Below, in pieces: positions 49,801-57,866 of a DNA stretch of 64,000 bases. Each line of letters begins with the position of its first letter. The first letter of the stretch is position 1. The stretch is from Actinoallomurus sp963850195 (GTDB lineage: Bacteria > Actinomycetota > Actinomycetes > Streptosporangiales > Streptosporangiaceae). The translations under genes and the position numbers were made by a program. The stretch is taken from contig CAWKKD010000005.1 of NCBI GenBank assembly GCA_963850195.1, forward strand, positions 992,001-1,056,000, given 5' to 3'. The notes under the pieces are model-generated. The model was given only the letters and a program-made list of their open reading frames with translations. It did not search any database and was not told the origin of the DNA.

Positions 49801-50398
49801 GGACCGCGACCGGATGGCCGCGCAGGTGCGCAGGCGCCTCGGCGTACCGGAGGGCAAGAAGGTCGTCCTGTACGCGCCGACCTGGCGCGACGACTACCAC
49901 ATCGCCCGTGGCAAGCGAGGGTTCTCGCTCCAGCTCGACCTCGCCAAGGCCCGTGAGGCGCTCGGCGACGACCACGTCTTCCTGGTCCGCACCCACTACC
50001 TGATCAACGACCGGACCTGGTCCCAGATGGACGACTTCGTGATCGACGTGTCGTCCTTCCCGGACATCACCGACCTGTACCTCGCCGCGGACGTGCTGGT
50101 CACCGACTACTCGTCGGCCATGTTCGACTTCGCCGGAACCGGCAAGCCGATGGTCTTCTTCACCTACGACCTGGAGCGGTACCGCGACCACGTGCGCGGC
50201 TTCTACTTCGACTTCGGCGCCGAGGCGCCCGGCCCGCTGCTGCAGACCTCCGACGAGGTCATCGAGGCGGTACGCGACGTCGACGCCGTCCACGCGTCCC
50301 ACGCCGACGCGTACGCGGCGTTCGTGGCGAAGTTCTGCCCCTACGACGACGGCGGCGCGGCCGGCCGGGTGATCGACCACGTCATCGGGGACGCCTGA
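46898..50398 (+). CDS. Bifunctional GT2 glycosyltransferase / TagF-like glycerophosphotransferase
   Basis: 1166 residues, starting GTG 46898. Residues 1-230 are a GT-A family 2 glycosyltransferase ('LSVVLPFYNVEPYIEACLE', 'VDDGSPDGS', DxD in 'TFADSDDIV'). Residues about 790-1160 are a CDP-glycerol:polyglycerophosphate transferase ('QTWHGTPLKKLAYDL', 'VLYAPTWRDDYHI', 'VTDYSSAMFDFAGTGKPMVF'). The middle 450 residues have beta-rich segments I cannot assign. The protein probably builds and decorates a teichoic-acid-like wall polymer at the membrane's inner face. It follows a methyltransferase gene. Confidence 0.92.
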   Translation: MSPKLSVVLPFYNVEPYIEACLESIARQTMRDLEVIMVDDGSPDGSTVIAKAYAESDPRFKLVHQPNQGLGPARNTGTAHATGEYITFADSDDIVARSAYELLVGSLDETGSDIAAGNVMRFNTARAWQGWAHAEPFRETRKKTHVTVQTSLMQDRMVWNKVFRRSFWDAKGLSFPGMLYEDSPVMVRAHVLATSVDVLSPHVYYWRQRDSGELSITQRKAELSNLEDRMESVRQVHDFLHEKSPQLKPVYDRYALEVDLRVLVDSLLTANDAEQARIIELGHEFLDDVDPHVIGELTAAHRLCYHLLGRRMLPQLVELLRFEQTEKSRVQVVRRGRLRPRFFARYPFFEDPAVSVPSGVYDVTDELELESVIDDVIWENDRLCLEGHAMVKRLPMTSDTRLDVWLEHTKSKRRIDLNVQRVRRPDVTAESGQSAVSYDDSGFRVEVDPQRLKIGGAWKAADWRIHVNVRGNGLRHSGTITRQAPGRASWPPMIEVAEGVRAQLVKAGSEPPALRIKRPAALVTGMRLNGDMAELTGWTSGTIAHCAVHITRRQGVTTVKVPADVRSDGADGTAFTARIPLAELAADLDLVDSVVNVSPLGEGIQWDVGLQVDGRSRKLALAEGARPVRSLFGSGEVTLTTTRFGNLTVLERSSRPVVEHVEWTSDGRLLLAGTAMERPHELILRHRRASEEYRCPISWDGERFTTEIAPARVAKLGGELPLATGNWAVFVADQTGGDVPVVIDRPRIHGLTEPQTIGHHVFRLTTYQTDSLQLKVRAALPDDERGPYAQQVIQENDYLAYLQEPLRDLVVFDCYEGMQYSCSPRAIYEELQRRGTRLECVWVTKDEQFAVPGDGRTVLVGSRAHYRALAQAKYVFGNYGQFPWFVKREGQVYVQTWHGTPLKKLAYDLRDMPFRRTETLDWMEREVPRWDVVISPNPFTTPIMRRAFRYEGEILESGYPRNDLLKSPDRDRMAAQVRRRLGVPEGKKVVLYAPTWRDDYHIARGKRGFSLQLDLAKAREALGDDHVFLVRTHYLINDRTWSQMDDFVIDVSSFPDITDLYLAADVLVTDYSSAMFDFAGTGKPMVFFTYDLERYRDHVRGFYFDFGAEAPGPLLQTSDEVIEAVRDVDAVHASHADAYAAFVAKFCPYDDGGAAGRVIDHVIGDA

Positions 50399-50399
50399 G

Positions 50400-50562
50400 A
50401 GAGTCTGTTGGGGAGCCCTCGTCCGTCGCGAGCGGCGGGCCAGGGGGCGCGTCGCAAGGCGGAGGAGGGAGTCGGCCTGGTGTCGGCCGGCGACCGACGA
50501 CAACGCGGCGAGGCGGCGCCTGGGTGCCGCGCAGTAGGGCATGGGGCTCCCCAACGGTCTCT
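50400..50562. repeat. 163-bp element bounded by 19-bp inverted repeats
   Basis: AGAGTCTGTTGGGGAGCCC (50400-50418) and GGGCTCCCCAACGGTCTCT (50544-50562) are inverted copies matching at 17 of 19 positions, with 12 in a perfect block. They enclose 125 bp of GC-rich sequence without a convincing gene, between the end of the GT2-TagF gene and rluD. It may be a MITE-like dispersed repeat or a large hairpin. Confidence 0.55.
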
Positions 50563-50567
50563 GAGCA

Positions 50568-50592
50568 CGCCCCCGCCGCGACGGCGGGGGCG
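50568..50592. terminator. Terminator between tagF-like gene and rluD
   Basis: A perfect 11-bp stem CGCCCCCGCCG / CGGCGGGGGCG with a CGA loop lies just beyond the rluD stop (50600, minus) and after the plus-strand tagF-like gene. Confidence 0.75.
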
Positions 50593-50599
50593 GAGCTGG

Positions 50600-51529
50600 T
50601 CAGGACTCGTCGGCCGCGATCTCGAGGGCGCGGGCGAGGTCGTCCGGGTAGGGGCTCTCGAACTCCACGTGGTGGCCCTCCACCGGATGCTCGAACCCGA
50701 GGCGTACGGCGTGCAGCCACTGCCGGGTCAGGCCCAGCCTCTTGGACAGCGTCGGGTCGGCGCCGTAGGCCAGGTCGCCCACGCACGGGTGCCGCATCGC
50801 GGACATGTGCACGCGGATCTGGTGGGTGCGGCCGGTCTCCAGCTTGATGTCGAGCAGGCTGACCGCACGGAACGCCTCGATCGCGTCGTAGTGCGTCACT
50901 GAAGGCCTGCCACCGGCGACCACGGCCCACCGCCCGTCGCCCGCGGGATGCCGGTCGATCGGCGCGTCGATCGTGCCGCGCAGCGGGTCGGGATGCCCCT
51001 GGACCAGCGCGTGGTAGCGCTTGTCCACGGTGCGCTCCTTGAAGGCGCGCTTCAGCCGGGAGTAGGCGATCTCACTCTTGGCCACCACCATCGCGCCGGT
51101 GGTGTTGGCGTCGAGGCGGTGCACGATCCCCTGCCGCTCGGCGGCGCCGCTGGTCGCGACGGTGTACCCGGCGCCGAGCAGTCCTTCGAGGACGGTCAGG
51201 CCGGTCCAGCCGGTCGTCGGGTGCGCGGCGACCCCGATGGGCTTGTTCACCACGACGATGTCGGCGTCCTCGTACAGGATCGACATGCCGGGGACGGGCT
51301 GCGGCTGCGGCACCGGCGCGGTCGGCGGCCCCGGCAGGGTCACCTCGAGCCAGGTGCCCGCCTGCATGCGGTCGGACTTGGCGGCGGCGCGCCCATCGAC
51401 GAGGACGTCGCCGGCCGCGATGACCTCGGCGGCGCGTGTCCGTGAGAGCCCGAAGAGCCGGGCCAGCGCGGCGTCGAGCCGCTCGCCCTCGAGCCCGTCG
51501 GGTACGGGCAGACCACGGTGTTCGGACAT
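50600..51529 (-). CDS. rluD: RluD-type 23S rRNA pseudouridine synthase
   Basis: 309 residues. An S4 RNA-binding domain ('ERLDAALARLFGLSRTRAAE', 'VLVDGRAAAKSDRMQAG', residues 15-65) precedes the synthase domain with the catalytic aspartate in 'GIVHRLDANTTGAMVVAK' (about residue 138). 'LETGRTHQIRVHMSAMRHP' is the usual motif near residue 235. It modifies helix 69-type uridines of 23S rRNA. ATG 51529 overlaps the lspA stop by one base (TGATG). Confidence 0.95.
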   Translation of the reverse strand: MSEHRGLPVPDGLEGERLDAALARLFGLSRTRAAEVIAAGDVLVDGRAAAKSDRMQAGTWLEVTLPGPPTAPVPQPQPVPGMSILYEDADIVVVNKPIGVAAHPTTGWTGLTVLEGLLGAGYTVATSGAAERQGIVHRLDANTTGAMVVAKSEIAYSRLKRAFKERTVDKRYHALVQGHPDPLRGTIDAPIDRHPAGDGRWAVVAGGRPSVTHYDAIEAFRAVSLLDIKLETGRTHQIRVHMSAMRHPCVGDLAYGADPTLSKRLGLTRQWLHAVRLGFEHPVEGHHVEFESPYPDDLARALEIAADES

Positions 51530-52128
51530 CAGTGCTTCGCGTTCCGTATCGAGGCGTTGTTCTCCGGGTTCTCCGGCGGGTCGTCACGGTACACCGTGCC
51601 GTCCACCTGGAGCCCACGCGAGGCGAGGATCACCGCCAGCACACCCCCGCACACGATCGCGGAGTCGGCAAGGTTGAACACCGGGTAGTGCGGCAGCTCG
51701 ATCCAGTCGACCACGTGACCCCGCAGCGGACCGGGCGACCTCAGGAGGCGGTCGGCGAGGTTGCCGAGGGCGCCACCGAGCAGGAGACCGAGTGTGATCG
51801 CCCAGGGCAGGCTGCGCAGCCGGCGGGCGTAGCGCAGGATCGCCACCACCACACCGGTCGCGATGACGGTGAAGATCACCGTCATGCCGTTGCCGATGTT
51901 GAACGCGGCGCCGCTGTTACGCAGTACACGCAGCGTGAGCAGGCCACCGAGCAGCTCGACCGGCGGCCGGTCGGAGAGCTCGGCCACGACGAGGGCCTTG
52001 CTGATCATGTCCAGGGCGAGTGCGACCGTGGCGACGGCGACGAGCACGCCGATCCGCCGGGGCCGTACGCCGTCGTCGTCCCCTGAGTTCGTTGCGTCGC
52101 TCAGCGACGCTCCTCCCGTTGTTTGCAT
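51529..52128 (-). CDS. lspA: Lipoprotein signal peptidase (signal peptidase II)
   Basis: About 200 residues. Four membrane segments and the two catalytic aspartates are visible in 'GGALGNLADRLLR' and 'YPVFNLADSAIVCGG'; 'LRNSGAAFNIG' is the conserved asparagine loop. It cleaves signal peptides of prolipoproteins in the cytoplasmic membrane. The start is uncertain: ATG 52128 overlaps the traR gene by 28 bp, and ATG 52137 or 52200 are in frame. C-terminal tail hydrophilic. Confidence 0.94.
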   Translation of the reverse strand: MQTTGGASLSDATNSGDDDGVRPRRIGVLVAVATVALALDMISKALVVAELSDRPPVELLGGLLTLRVLRNSGAAFNIGNGMTVIFTVIATGVVVAILRYARRLRSLPWAITLGLLLGGALGNLADRLLRSPGPLRGHVVDWIELPHYPVFNLADSAIVCGGVLAVILASRGLQVDGTVYRDDPPENPENNASIRNAKH

Positions 52129-52607
52129 GTCACGCATAGGGTCGCACGCGGGAAGGCCTGAAGGCGCGCCTTCCCGATGGGCTGACCACAAGACTCGCAC
52201 ACTCCGTACGTGCCCTGATCGATGCGGTCGACCGCGCGCTCGTTCTGCGCGAGAAGATCGCGGGCGTTGTACGTGAGCGCCATCTCCTGCTCACGCTCGA
52301 ACGTCTTCGCTCCGGCGTCGGCCTGATCGTCGCCCGCCCCCTCGGCGGCGTCGCTCATCCGCTCGGCGATCTGGGATTCGGCCGTCGCGATCTCGCTGCG
52401 GAGGTCGGTCATCTCCAGCTCGAGCCGATCACGTACGTCGACCAGCTCACCGGCCGTCCAGTGACCCTCTCCCTCACGTACGGGCAGTCGCTTCGCGGTC
52501 GTCGCGGAGACCTTGCGTACGCCGTGTGCCGCCGCACGCCGAGTGCGCGGTGCGCGTGATGCCTCGGCTGCGAGATTTCTGTCCTTCGGACCGGCGGTGC
52601 CATCCAT
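52101..52607 (-). CDS. TraR/DksA family zinc-finger protein
   Basis: 168 residues from ATG 52607, behind a GGGGGG run. A basic N-terminal tail leads into a coiled coil (about 60-125) and a DksA-type C4 zinc finger 'GVCESCGQPIGKARLQAFP' ... 'LCVTCKQREE'. DksA-like proteins bind RNA polymerase through the secondary channel; actinomycete versions are less studied. It is the first gene of the traR-lspA-rluD group. Confidence 0.92.
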   Translation of the reverse strand: MDGTAGPKDRNLAAEASRAPRTRRAAAHGVRKVSATTAKRLPVREGEGHWTAGELVDVRDRLELEMTDLRSEIATAESQIAERMSDAAEGAGDDQADAGAKTFEREQEMALTYNARDLLAQNERAVDRIDQGTYGVCESCGQPIGKARLQAFPRATLCVTCKQREERR

Positions 52608-53029
52608 GTCGATGCCCCCCTTGCGCTGATCTTCATGACAGGCAGTGCGGGCAGCATAGGTCGCGGGTCGCTGAGACGGCAAATGACCAGGTCTTGTTAC
52701 ACAGCGCATATGTCCCGTTACAACCCGCTACGCCCCTGCCGGCATACCGTCGCGTTCCTCAATTTTGGCCATCGACGGGCCGTCCGAAACCCATCCGGCG
52801 ACCCTAAGAAGGGAGGCTTTACGGTGATTCGCCCGGTCGGCAGGGCCCGAGGCCGGCGCATGACCCTTAATCGGGAAGATGTCAGCGGTCCCGGTGCGTT
52901 ATCGTCGCTATATCGGCAAGGCGTTGATGGGGACACCTGCCGCCGTACGCAGCCTGCAGCGACCCGGAGACGGTGGGAGTCCGGGGGCGTGCCCGGTGGT
53001 CTGATCACCCCATAGCCGTCGGCAGAACG
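52608..53029. other. Gene-poor gap upstream of ileS
   Basis: About 420 bp between divergent traR and ileS. A GTG at 52824 with GGGAGG 7 nt upstream opens a 63-residue frame ending at 53015, but its composition is Arg-rich without family likeness, so I do not call it a gene. TATATC (52909-52914) may be a -10 for the T-box transcript. Nothing else supported. Confidence 0.4.
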
Positions 53030-53168
53030 GTCCCAGGACCCAGTAGATCCGGCAGCCGAGCGCAATGAGCGGGTCGATCTCGTCACCGAGACGGCCAAGG
53101 AGGGTGGTACCGCGGGGCCCACGCGCCTCGTCCCTCCGGTCCACGTGATCCATCGTGACGCCGGAGGT
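53030..53168 (+). promoter_or_regulatory. Translational T-box riboswitch of ileS
   Basis: The T-box core AGGGTGGTACCGCGG is at 53101-53115. A specifier-loop-like segment AGTAGATC (53042-53049) offers the isoleucine codon ATC (53047-53049). CCTCCGG (53133-53139) can pair with the ileS ribosome-binding site CCGGAGG (53161-53167), and AGGG of the T-box can pair with CCCT (53132-53135), giving the competing folds. Uncharged tRNA-Ile should free the ribosome-binding site. This is the known actinomycete type of translational T-box. Confidence 0.9.
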
Positions 53169-53174
53169 GCACCA

Positions 53175-56100
53175 ATGACCGATGAGCCGAAGAAGTTGCG
53201 CGCGCTCCCATCGCAGGTCGACCTGCCCGCCCTCGAACGCGAGGTACTGAGCCGCTGGCGGGAGTCCAAGGTGTTCGAGCGCTCCCTCGAACAGACCGCG
53301 GCCGGCTCGCCCTGGGTCTTCTACGAGGGTCCGCCCACCGCAAACGGGATGCCCGGCGTGCACCACGTCGAGGCCCGCGTGTTCAAGGACCTCTTCCCGC
53401 GCTACAAGACCATGAAGGGCTTCAGCGTCCGCCGCAAGGCCGGCTGGGACTGCCACGGCCTGCCCGTCGAGGTGGCCGTCGAGAAGGAGCTCGGTCTCTC
53501 CGGCAAGCGCGACATCGAGGCGTACGGCGTCGCCGAGTTCAACGCCCGCTGCCGCGAGTCGGTGCTGCGCCACGTCGACGCCTTCGAGGCGATGACCGAG
53601 CGCATGGGCTACTGGGTCGACCTCGCCCAGGCGTACCGGACCATGGACCCGGAGTACGTCGAGTCGGTCTGGTGGTCGCTCAAGGTCATCTTCGACAAGG
53701 GCCTGCTGGTCCGCGACCACCGCATCAGCCCGTACTGCCCGCGCTGCGGCACGCCGCTGTCCGACCACGAGCTCGGCCAGCCGGGCGGCTACGAGAACGT
53801 CGTCGACCCGTCCGTCACCGTACGCTTCCCGATCGCGGCCGGCCCGCTCGTCGGCGCCGACCTGCTGGTCTGGACGACCACACCCTGGACCCTGGTGTCC
53901 AACACCGCCGTCGCGGTGCACCCCGACGTGACGTACGTGGTGGCGGCGCGCTCCGGCGAGCCCGGCCGCGTCATCGTCGCCGAGCCGCTGTTCGCGCGGG
54001 TCCTCGGCGAGGGCTGGCACATCGTCTCCCGTGTCGCCGGCGCCGACCTCGTCGGCACGACCTACCACCGGCCGTTCGACCTGGTGGAGATCCCCGACGC
54101 GCACCGTGTGCTGTCCGCCGACTTCGTCACGACCGAGGACGGCACCGGCCTCGTGCACATGGCGCCCGCCTTCGGCGCCGACGACTTCGCGGCCTGCCGG
54201 GCCAACGGCATGCCGGTCGTCAACCCCGTCAACCCCGACGGCCGATTCGAGGCCGGCCTGCCGCTCGTCGGCGGGGTCTTCTTCAAGGAGGCCGACGAAC
54301 GTCTCGTCGCCGACCTGAAGGACCGTGGGCTGATGTTCCGCGTCGAGGCGTACGAGCACAGCTACCCGCACTGCTGGCGGTGCCACACGCCGCTGCTCTA
54401 CTACGCGCTCCCCGCCTGGTACATCCGGACGACCGAGATCAAGGACCGGCTCCTGGAGGAGAACCGCGACACGAACTGGTTCCCGGAGACGATCAAGGAG
54501 GGCCGCTTCGGCGAGTGGCTACGCGGCAACGTCGACTGGTCGCTGTCGCGCAGCCGCTACTGGGGTACGCCGCTCCCGCTCTGGCTGTGCGCCGAGGACC
54601 ACGTCACGTGCGTCGGCTCCCTGAAGGAGCTCGGCACGCTCGCGGGACGTGAACTGAACGCCCTCGACCCGCACCGGCCGTACGTCGACGACGTCACCTT
54701 CGCCTGCCCGCAGTGCGGCGAGGAGGCGCGGCGCGTACCCGACGTGATCGACGCCTGGTACGACTCCGGGTCGATGCCGTTCGCCCAGTGGGGCGCGCCG
54801 CACCGCGAGAACGCCACGTTCGAGGCGTCCTACCCCGCGCAGTACATCTGCGAGGCGATCGACCAGACCCGTGGCTGGTTCTACTCGCTGATGGCGGTGG
54901 GCACGCTCGTCTTCGACCGCTCGTCGTACGAGAACGTCGTCTGCCTCGGCCACATCCTCGCCGAGGACGGCCGCAAGATGAGCAAGCACCTCGGCAACGT
55001 GCTGGAGCCCATCCCGCTGATGGACAAGCACGGCGCCGACGCCCTCCGCTGGTACATGGCGGCCGCAGGCCAGCCGTGGGCCTCACGTCGGGTCGGCGAC
55101 GGCGCGCTGGAGGAGATCGTCCGCAAGGTGCTCCTGACGTACTGGAACACCGTGTCGTTCTTCGTCCTGTACGCGAACGCCGCGGACTGGACGCCGGGAG
55201 CCTCGGCCCCCGAGCCCGCCGCGCGCCCGCTGCTGGACCGGTGGGTGCTCGCCGAACTGAACCGGACCGTCCAAGAGGTCGACACCGCGCTGGAGTCCTT
55301 CGACACGGCCGCGGCCGGACGCCGGCTCGCCGAGTTCGTCGACGACCTGTCCAACTGGTACGTCCGCCGGTCCCGCCGCAGGTTCTGGGAGGGGCCGGAG
55401 CCCGGCGCCGACGGGCCGAACGCCGCGGCGTTCGCCACCCTCTACGAGTGCCTCGAGACCCTGACGCGGCTGATGGCGCCGATCGCGCCGTTCCTCACCG
55501 ACTACGTCTGGGACGTCCTGCGGGCCGACGGCGCACCGGACTCCGTCCACCTCGCCACGTGGCCGGACGTCGACCCGGAGCTCCTAGACCCGGAGCTGAC
55601 CGCGCAGATGGCCCTCGTACGCCGCCTGGTCGAACTCGGCCGCGCCGCACGCGCGTCGTCGGCCGTACGCACCCGGCAGCCGCTCGGCCGCGCCCTGGTC
55701 GGCGCGACCGGGTGGCCGACGCTGCCCGACGAGCTGCGGAACCAGATCGCCGACGAGCTGAACGTCCAGGGCTTCGACACGCTCGCCTCCATCGGCGGCG
55801 ACCTCGTCGAGTACGTGGTCAAGCCCAACTTCCGCGAACTCGGCAAGAGGTTCGGCAAGCAGACCCCGAAGGTCGCCCAGGCCATCACCTCCGCCGACGC
55901 CGCCGCGCTCACCCACGCCCTGCGCGACGGCGGCACCGCGTCCGTGTCGGCGGATGAGGTGGGCTTTGTCGAGCTCGCGCCGAACGACGTGATCATCACC
56001 GAGCGCCCGCGCCAGGGCTGGGCCGTCGAGTCCGCCGCCGGCGAGACCGTCGGACTGGACCTCACGGTCACGCCCGACCTCCGCCGCGCCGGCCTCGCCC

Positions 56101-56345
56101 GCGAGGCGATCCGCCTGATCCAGGACGCCCGCAAGAACAGCGGCCTAGAAATCACCGACCGCGTCGAGGTGTGGTGGCGCACCACCGACACCGACCTGGA
56201 CGAAGCCCTCCGCGAACACGGCGCAGAAGTCGCCGCCGAAGTCCTCGCCGACGCCTGGCACGACGACGAGCCCGAGGAGGAGCTCCCCGCCATCCGCGAC
56301 GAGGAACTCCACCTCACCTTCTGGCTGCGCAAGTCCTCGTCCTAA
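53175..56345 (+). CDS. ileS: Isoleucyl-tRNA synthetase
   Basis: 1056 residues from ATG 53175, with GGAGG 8 nt upstream, inside the T-box switch region. Class I signatures are 'PPTANGMPGVHHVEARVF' (HIGH motif, about residue 55) and 'EDGRKMSKHLGNV' (KMSKS, about 600). The editing domain begins after residue 200 ('WTTTPWTLVSNTAVAVHPDV'). The 'HRISPYCPRCGTPLS' zinc-like cysteines indicate the eukaryote-like long form found in many actinomycetes. Cytoplasmic; charges tRNA-Ile and clears valine. Confidence 0.98.
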   Translation: MTDEPKKLRALPSQVDLPALEREVLSRWRESKVFERSLEQTAAGSPWVFYEGPPTANGMPGVHHVEARVFKDLFPRYKTMKGFSVRRKAGWDCHGLPVEVAVEKELGLSGKRDIEAYGVAEFNARCRESVLRHVDAFEAMTERMGYWVDLAQAYRTMDPEYVESVWWSLKVIFDKGLLVRDHRISPYCPRCGTPLSDHELGQPGGYENVVDPSVTVRFPIAAGPLVGADLLVWTTTPWTLVSNTAVAVHPDVTYVVAARSGEPGRVIVAEPLFARVLGEGWHIVSRVAGADLVGTTYHRPFDLVEIPDAHRVLSADFVTTEDGTGLVHMAPAFGADDFAACRANGMPVVNPVNPDGRFEAGLPLVGGVFFKEADERLVADLKDRGLMFRVEAYEHSYPHCWRCHTPLLYYALPAWYIRTTEIKDRLLEENRDTNWFPETIKEGRFGEWLRGNVDWSLSRSRYWGTPLPLWLCAEDHVTCVGSLKELGTLAGRELNALDPHRPYVDDVTFACPQCGEEARRVPDVIDAWYDSGSMPFAQWGAPHRENATFEASYPAQYICEAIDQTRGWFYSLMAVGTLVFDRSSYENVVCLGHILAEDGRKMSKHLGNVLEPIPLMDKHGADALRWYMAAAGQPWASRRVGDGALEEIVRKVLLTYWNTVSFFVLYANAADWTPGASAPEPAARPLLDRWVLAELNRTVQEVDTALESFDTAAAGRRLAEFVDDLSNWYVRRSRRRFWEGPEPGADGPNAAAFATLYECLETLTRLMAPIAPFLTDYVWDVLRADGAPDSVHLATWPDVDPELLDPELTAQMALVRRLVELGRAARASSAVRTRQPLGRALVGATGWPTLPDELRNQIADELNVQGFDTLASIGGDLVEYVVKPNFRELGKRFGKQTPKVAQAITSADAAALTHALRDGGTASVSADEVGFVELAPNDVIITERPRQGWAVESAAGETVGLDLTVTPDLRRAGLAREAIRLIQDARKNSGLEITDRVEVWWRTTDTDLDEALREHGAEVAAEVLADAWHDDEPEEELPAIRDEELHLTFWLRKSSS

Positions 56346-56351
56346 GCGATC

Positions 56352-56380
56352 GCGGCGGCGGGAACACCTCCCGCCGCCGC
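56352..56380 (+). terminator. Terminator hairpin after ileS
   Basis: A perfect 12-bp stem (56352-56363 with 56369-56380) and 5-nt loop ACACC, starting 6 bp after the ileS stop. No T-run. Confidence 0.75.
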
Positions 56381-56396
56381 GGCGCTCGGCGAGGAG

Positions 56397-56820
56397 CCGT
56401 CTCGCCGTGATCGCCTCGGGCCCTGGGCTTCCTACCGCAGGCCGGCACGATCGGTCGCTCGCCAGCGCGACGCGAGGGCCGTCTCACGAATCCGACGACA
56501 GGTCCCGCCAATCGGTCACGCCGATCGTGGCGGGCCCGGCCGGGTCAGTCGACACGGGGCACCGCACCGTCTCGGCCGCGATCGCCTTCCGCTTCTGTCG
56601 TCGGGCGGCGTCCTACCGGCGGCCACCCCACTCTTCGCTCGCCATCGCGCGGCGAGGACCGTCTCACGGAGCCCGTGTGGGTCTCAGCGATCGGTCACGC
56701 CGATCACGGCGGGCTTGGGCGGGATCCGTAGATACCGGGGCGCTGTGCCGTCTCGCCTTGACCGCCGCGGGTCTGGGGCGTCCTGCGCCTGGCGGCGGGC
56801 GGCGGGCGGCGGGCGGCGGG
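56397..56820. repeat. Degenerate tandem non-coding repeats, about 175 bp unit
   Basis: Between ileS and the DUF1707 gene there are 475 bp without a gene. Units begin with CCGTCTCG(C/G)C at 56397, 56567 and 56748 (spacing 170 and 181 bp, third unit partial). Each full unit also has a second CCGTCTCACG block and the inverted repeat (G)ATCGG-TCACG-CCGATC (56511-56525 and 56689-56705). The region ends in four copies of a GGCGGGC heptamer (56791-56820). The function is unknown. Confidence 0.6.
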
Positions 56821-57546
56821 TCAGTCGTCCAGGGCTCGGCCGCGGTGGCGGCGTGCTTCGCGGCGTTCGGCGCGGTGCTCGAGGCGCCGAGGGTGGCCGC
56901 GGCCGGTGACGTCCTTCGGGGCCTTGCGCTTCACATCGACGCCGCCGAACAGGGCGATGCCCGTGAGCTTCACGACCGGCGCGTCCGGGTCGATGGTGTC
57001 CTCGGCGGGTACCGAGGAGCCGCCGAAGATCGCGCTCAGCGAGGTCTTCACCCGTACGCCCGGTGGGACCTGGATGCTGACTCCGCCCATGATGGCCACG
57101 ACGTTGATGGTGACCTCGCGCTGGGACAGGACCGCCTCGCGGAGGTCGAGGTCGACCCCGCCGAACACGGCGACCACGTTCGTCTCGGGCTCGAGCAGCC
57201 AGCGGCCGGAGCGCTGGGCGCCGCTGAAGATGGCGGTGATGTTCGGGGAGCCGGACCGGGGCACCGGCAGGTCGGGACGTACGGCGGAGTGCGCCGTCCG
57301 CGGGAGTCCTGCGGACCCGGCACCTCCGGCGGCCCCGCCGGTCATGGGCAGGTCGTGCACGATCGGCGCGAGCTCAGCGTAGGTCTTCGCCTTGTACACG
57401 GAGTCGAGCCGCTCGGCGTGCTCGTCGGCGGTGAGACGTCCCTCCGCCAGTGCCTCGCGGAGCTGGTCGGCGACTCGGTCACGGTCGGCGTCCGACGCCC
57501 GCATCTGCCCCGGTTCTGGCGCGCCCGGCTTCTCTGGAAGGTCCAC
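56821..57546 (-). CDS. DUF1707 domain protein with LiaF-like C-terminus
   Basis: About 241 residues. The DUF1707 SHOCT-like module is 'MRASDADRDRVADQLREALA' with 'EGRLTADEHAERLDSVYKAK' and 'TYAELAPIVHDLP'. After a flexible linker comes a beta-helix-like region with repeated 'VVAVFGGVDLDLR', 'VVAIMGGVSIQVPPGV', 'LSAIFGGSSVP' and 'GIALFGGVDVKRK', as in LiaF/cell-wall-stress proteins. No membrane segment. GTG 57546 or ATG 57504 may start it. Envelope-stress-related role is inferred. Confidence 0.85.
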   Translation of the reverse strand: MDLPEKPGAPEPGQMRASDADRDRVADQLREALAEGRLTADEHAERLDSVYKAKTYAELAPIVHDLPMTGGAAGGAGSAGLPRTAHSAVRPDLPVPRSGSPNITAIFSGAQRSGRWLLEPETNVVAVFGGVDLDLREAVLSQREVTINVVAIMGGVSIQVPPGVRVKTSLSAIFGGSSVPAEDTIDPDAPVVKLTGIALFGGVDVKRKAPKDVTGRGHPRRLEHRAERREARRHRGRALDD

Positions 57547-57814
57547 AAGGGCATCATTGCGCACGGAACGCGACGGGGCTAATACTCCTGCGAGCCCGAT
57601 CCCGGACGATCGCGGGCGCCCCGCGTCCGCGCACTGCGGCCGATCGGCGGACGGCCGCTCCCGGTGCGCGGGTGCGGCCGGACCGAGGCGGGGCCGGACC
57701 CAGGTGCGGGCAGTGCGGCCGGGCGTTGCGGGTGGAGCCTCGCTGCGGGGCGGCCTGACCGGGTGCGGGTGCGGGCGCACTCGGTGCGGGTGCGGCCGGA
57801 CCCGGGCGCCCTAG

Positions 57815-57861
57815 GTCTGACAGATCGCGTTCGTAGCGAGCGGGACAGGGATCTGTCAGAC
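57815..57861 (-). terminator. Inverted repeat in the gap after the two-module membrane protein gene
   Basis: A perfect 12-bp inverted repeat GTCTGACAGATC (57815-57826) / GATCTGTCAGAC (57850-57861) around 23 nt starts 5 bp beyond the stop of the minus-strand gene ending at 57867. It probably terminates that transcript, or is a dispersed repeat. The rest of the gap 57547-57814 is GC-rich with irregular CGGGTGCGG repeats and no gene. Confidence 0.5.
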
Positions 57862-57866
57862 ACGCC

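Noticed and set aside
52824..53015. 63-codon GTG frame with a good ribosome-binding site upstream of ileS
   Set aside because: Arg-rich composition, no family likeness, and it lies in the probable untranslated leader of the T-box transcript.
56791..56820. GGCGGGC heptamer run as a separate repeat system
   Set aside because: Only about four copies; more likely simple-sequence slippage at the end of the larger repeat.
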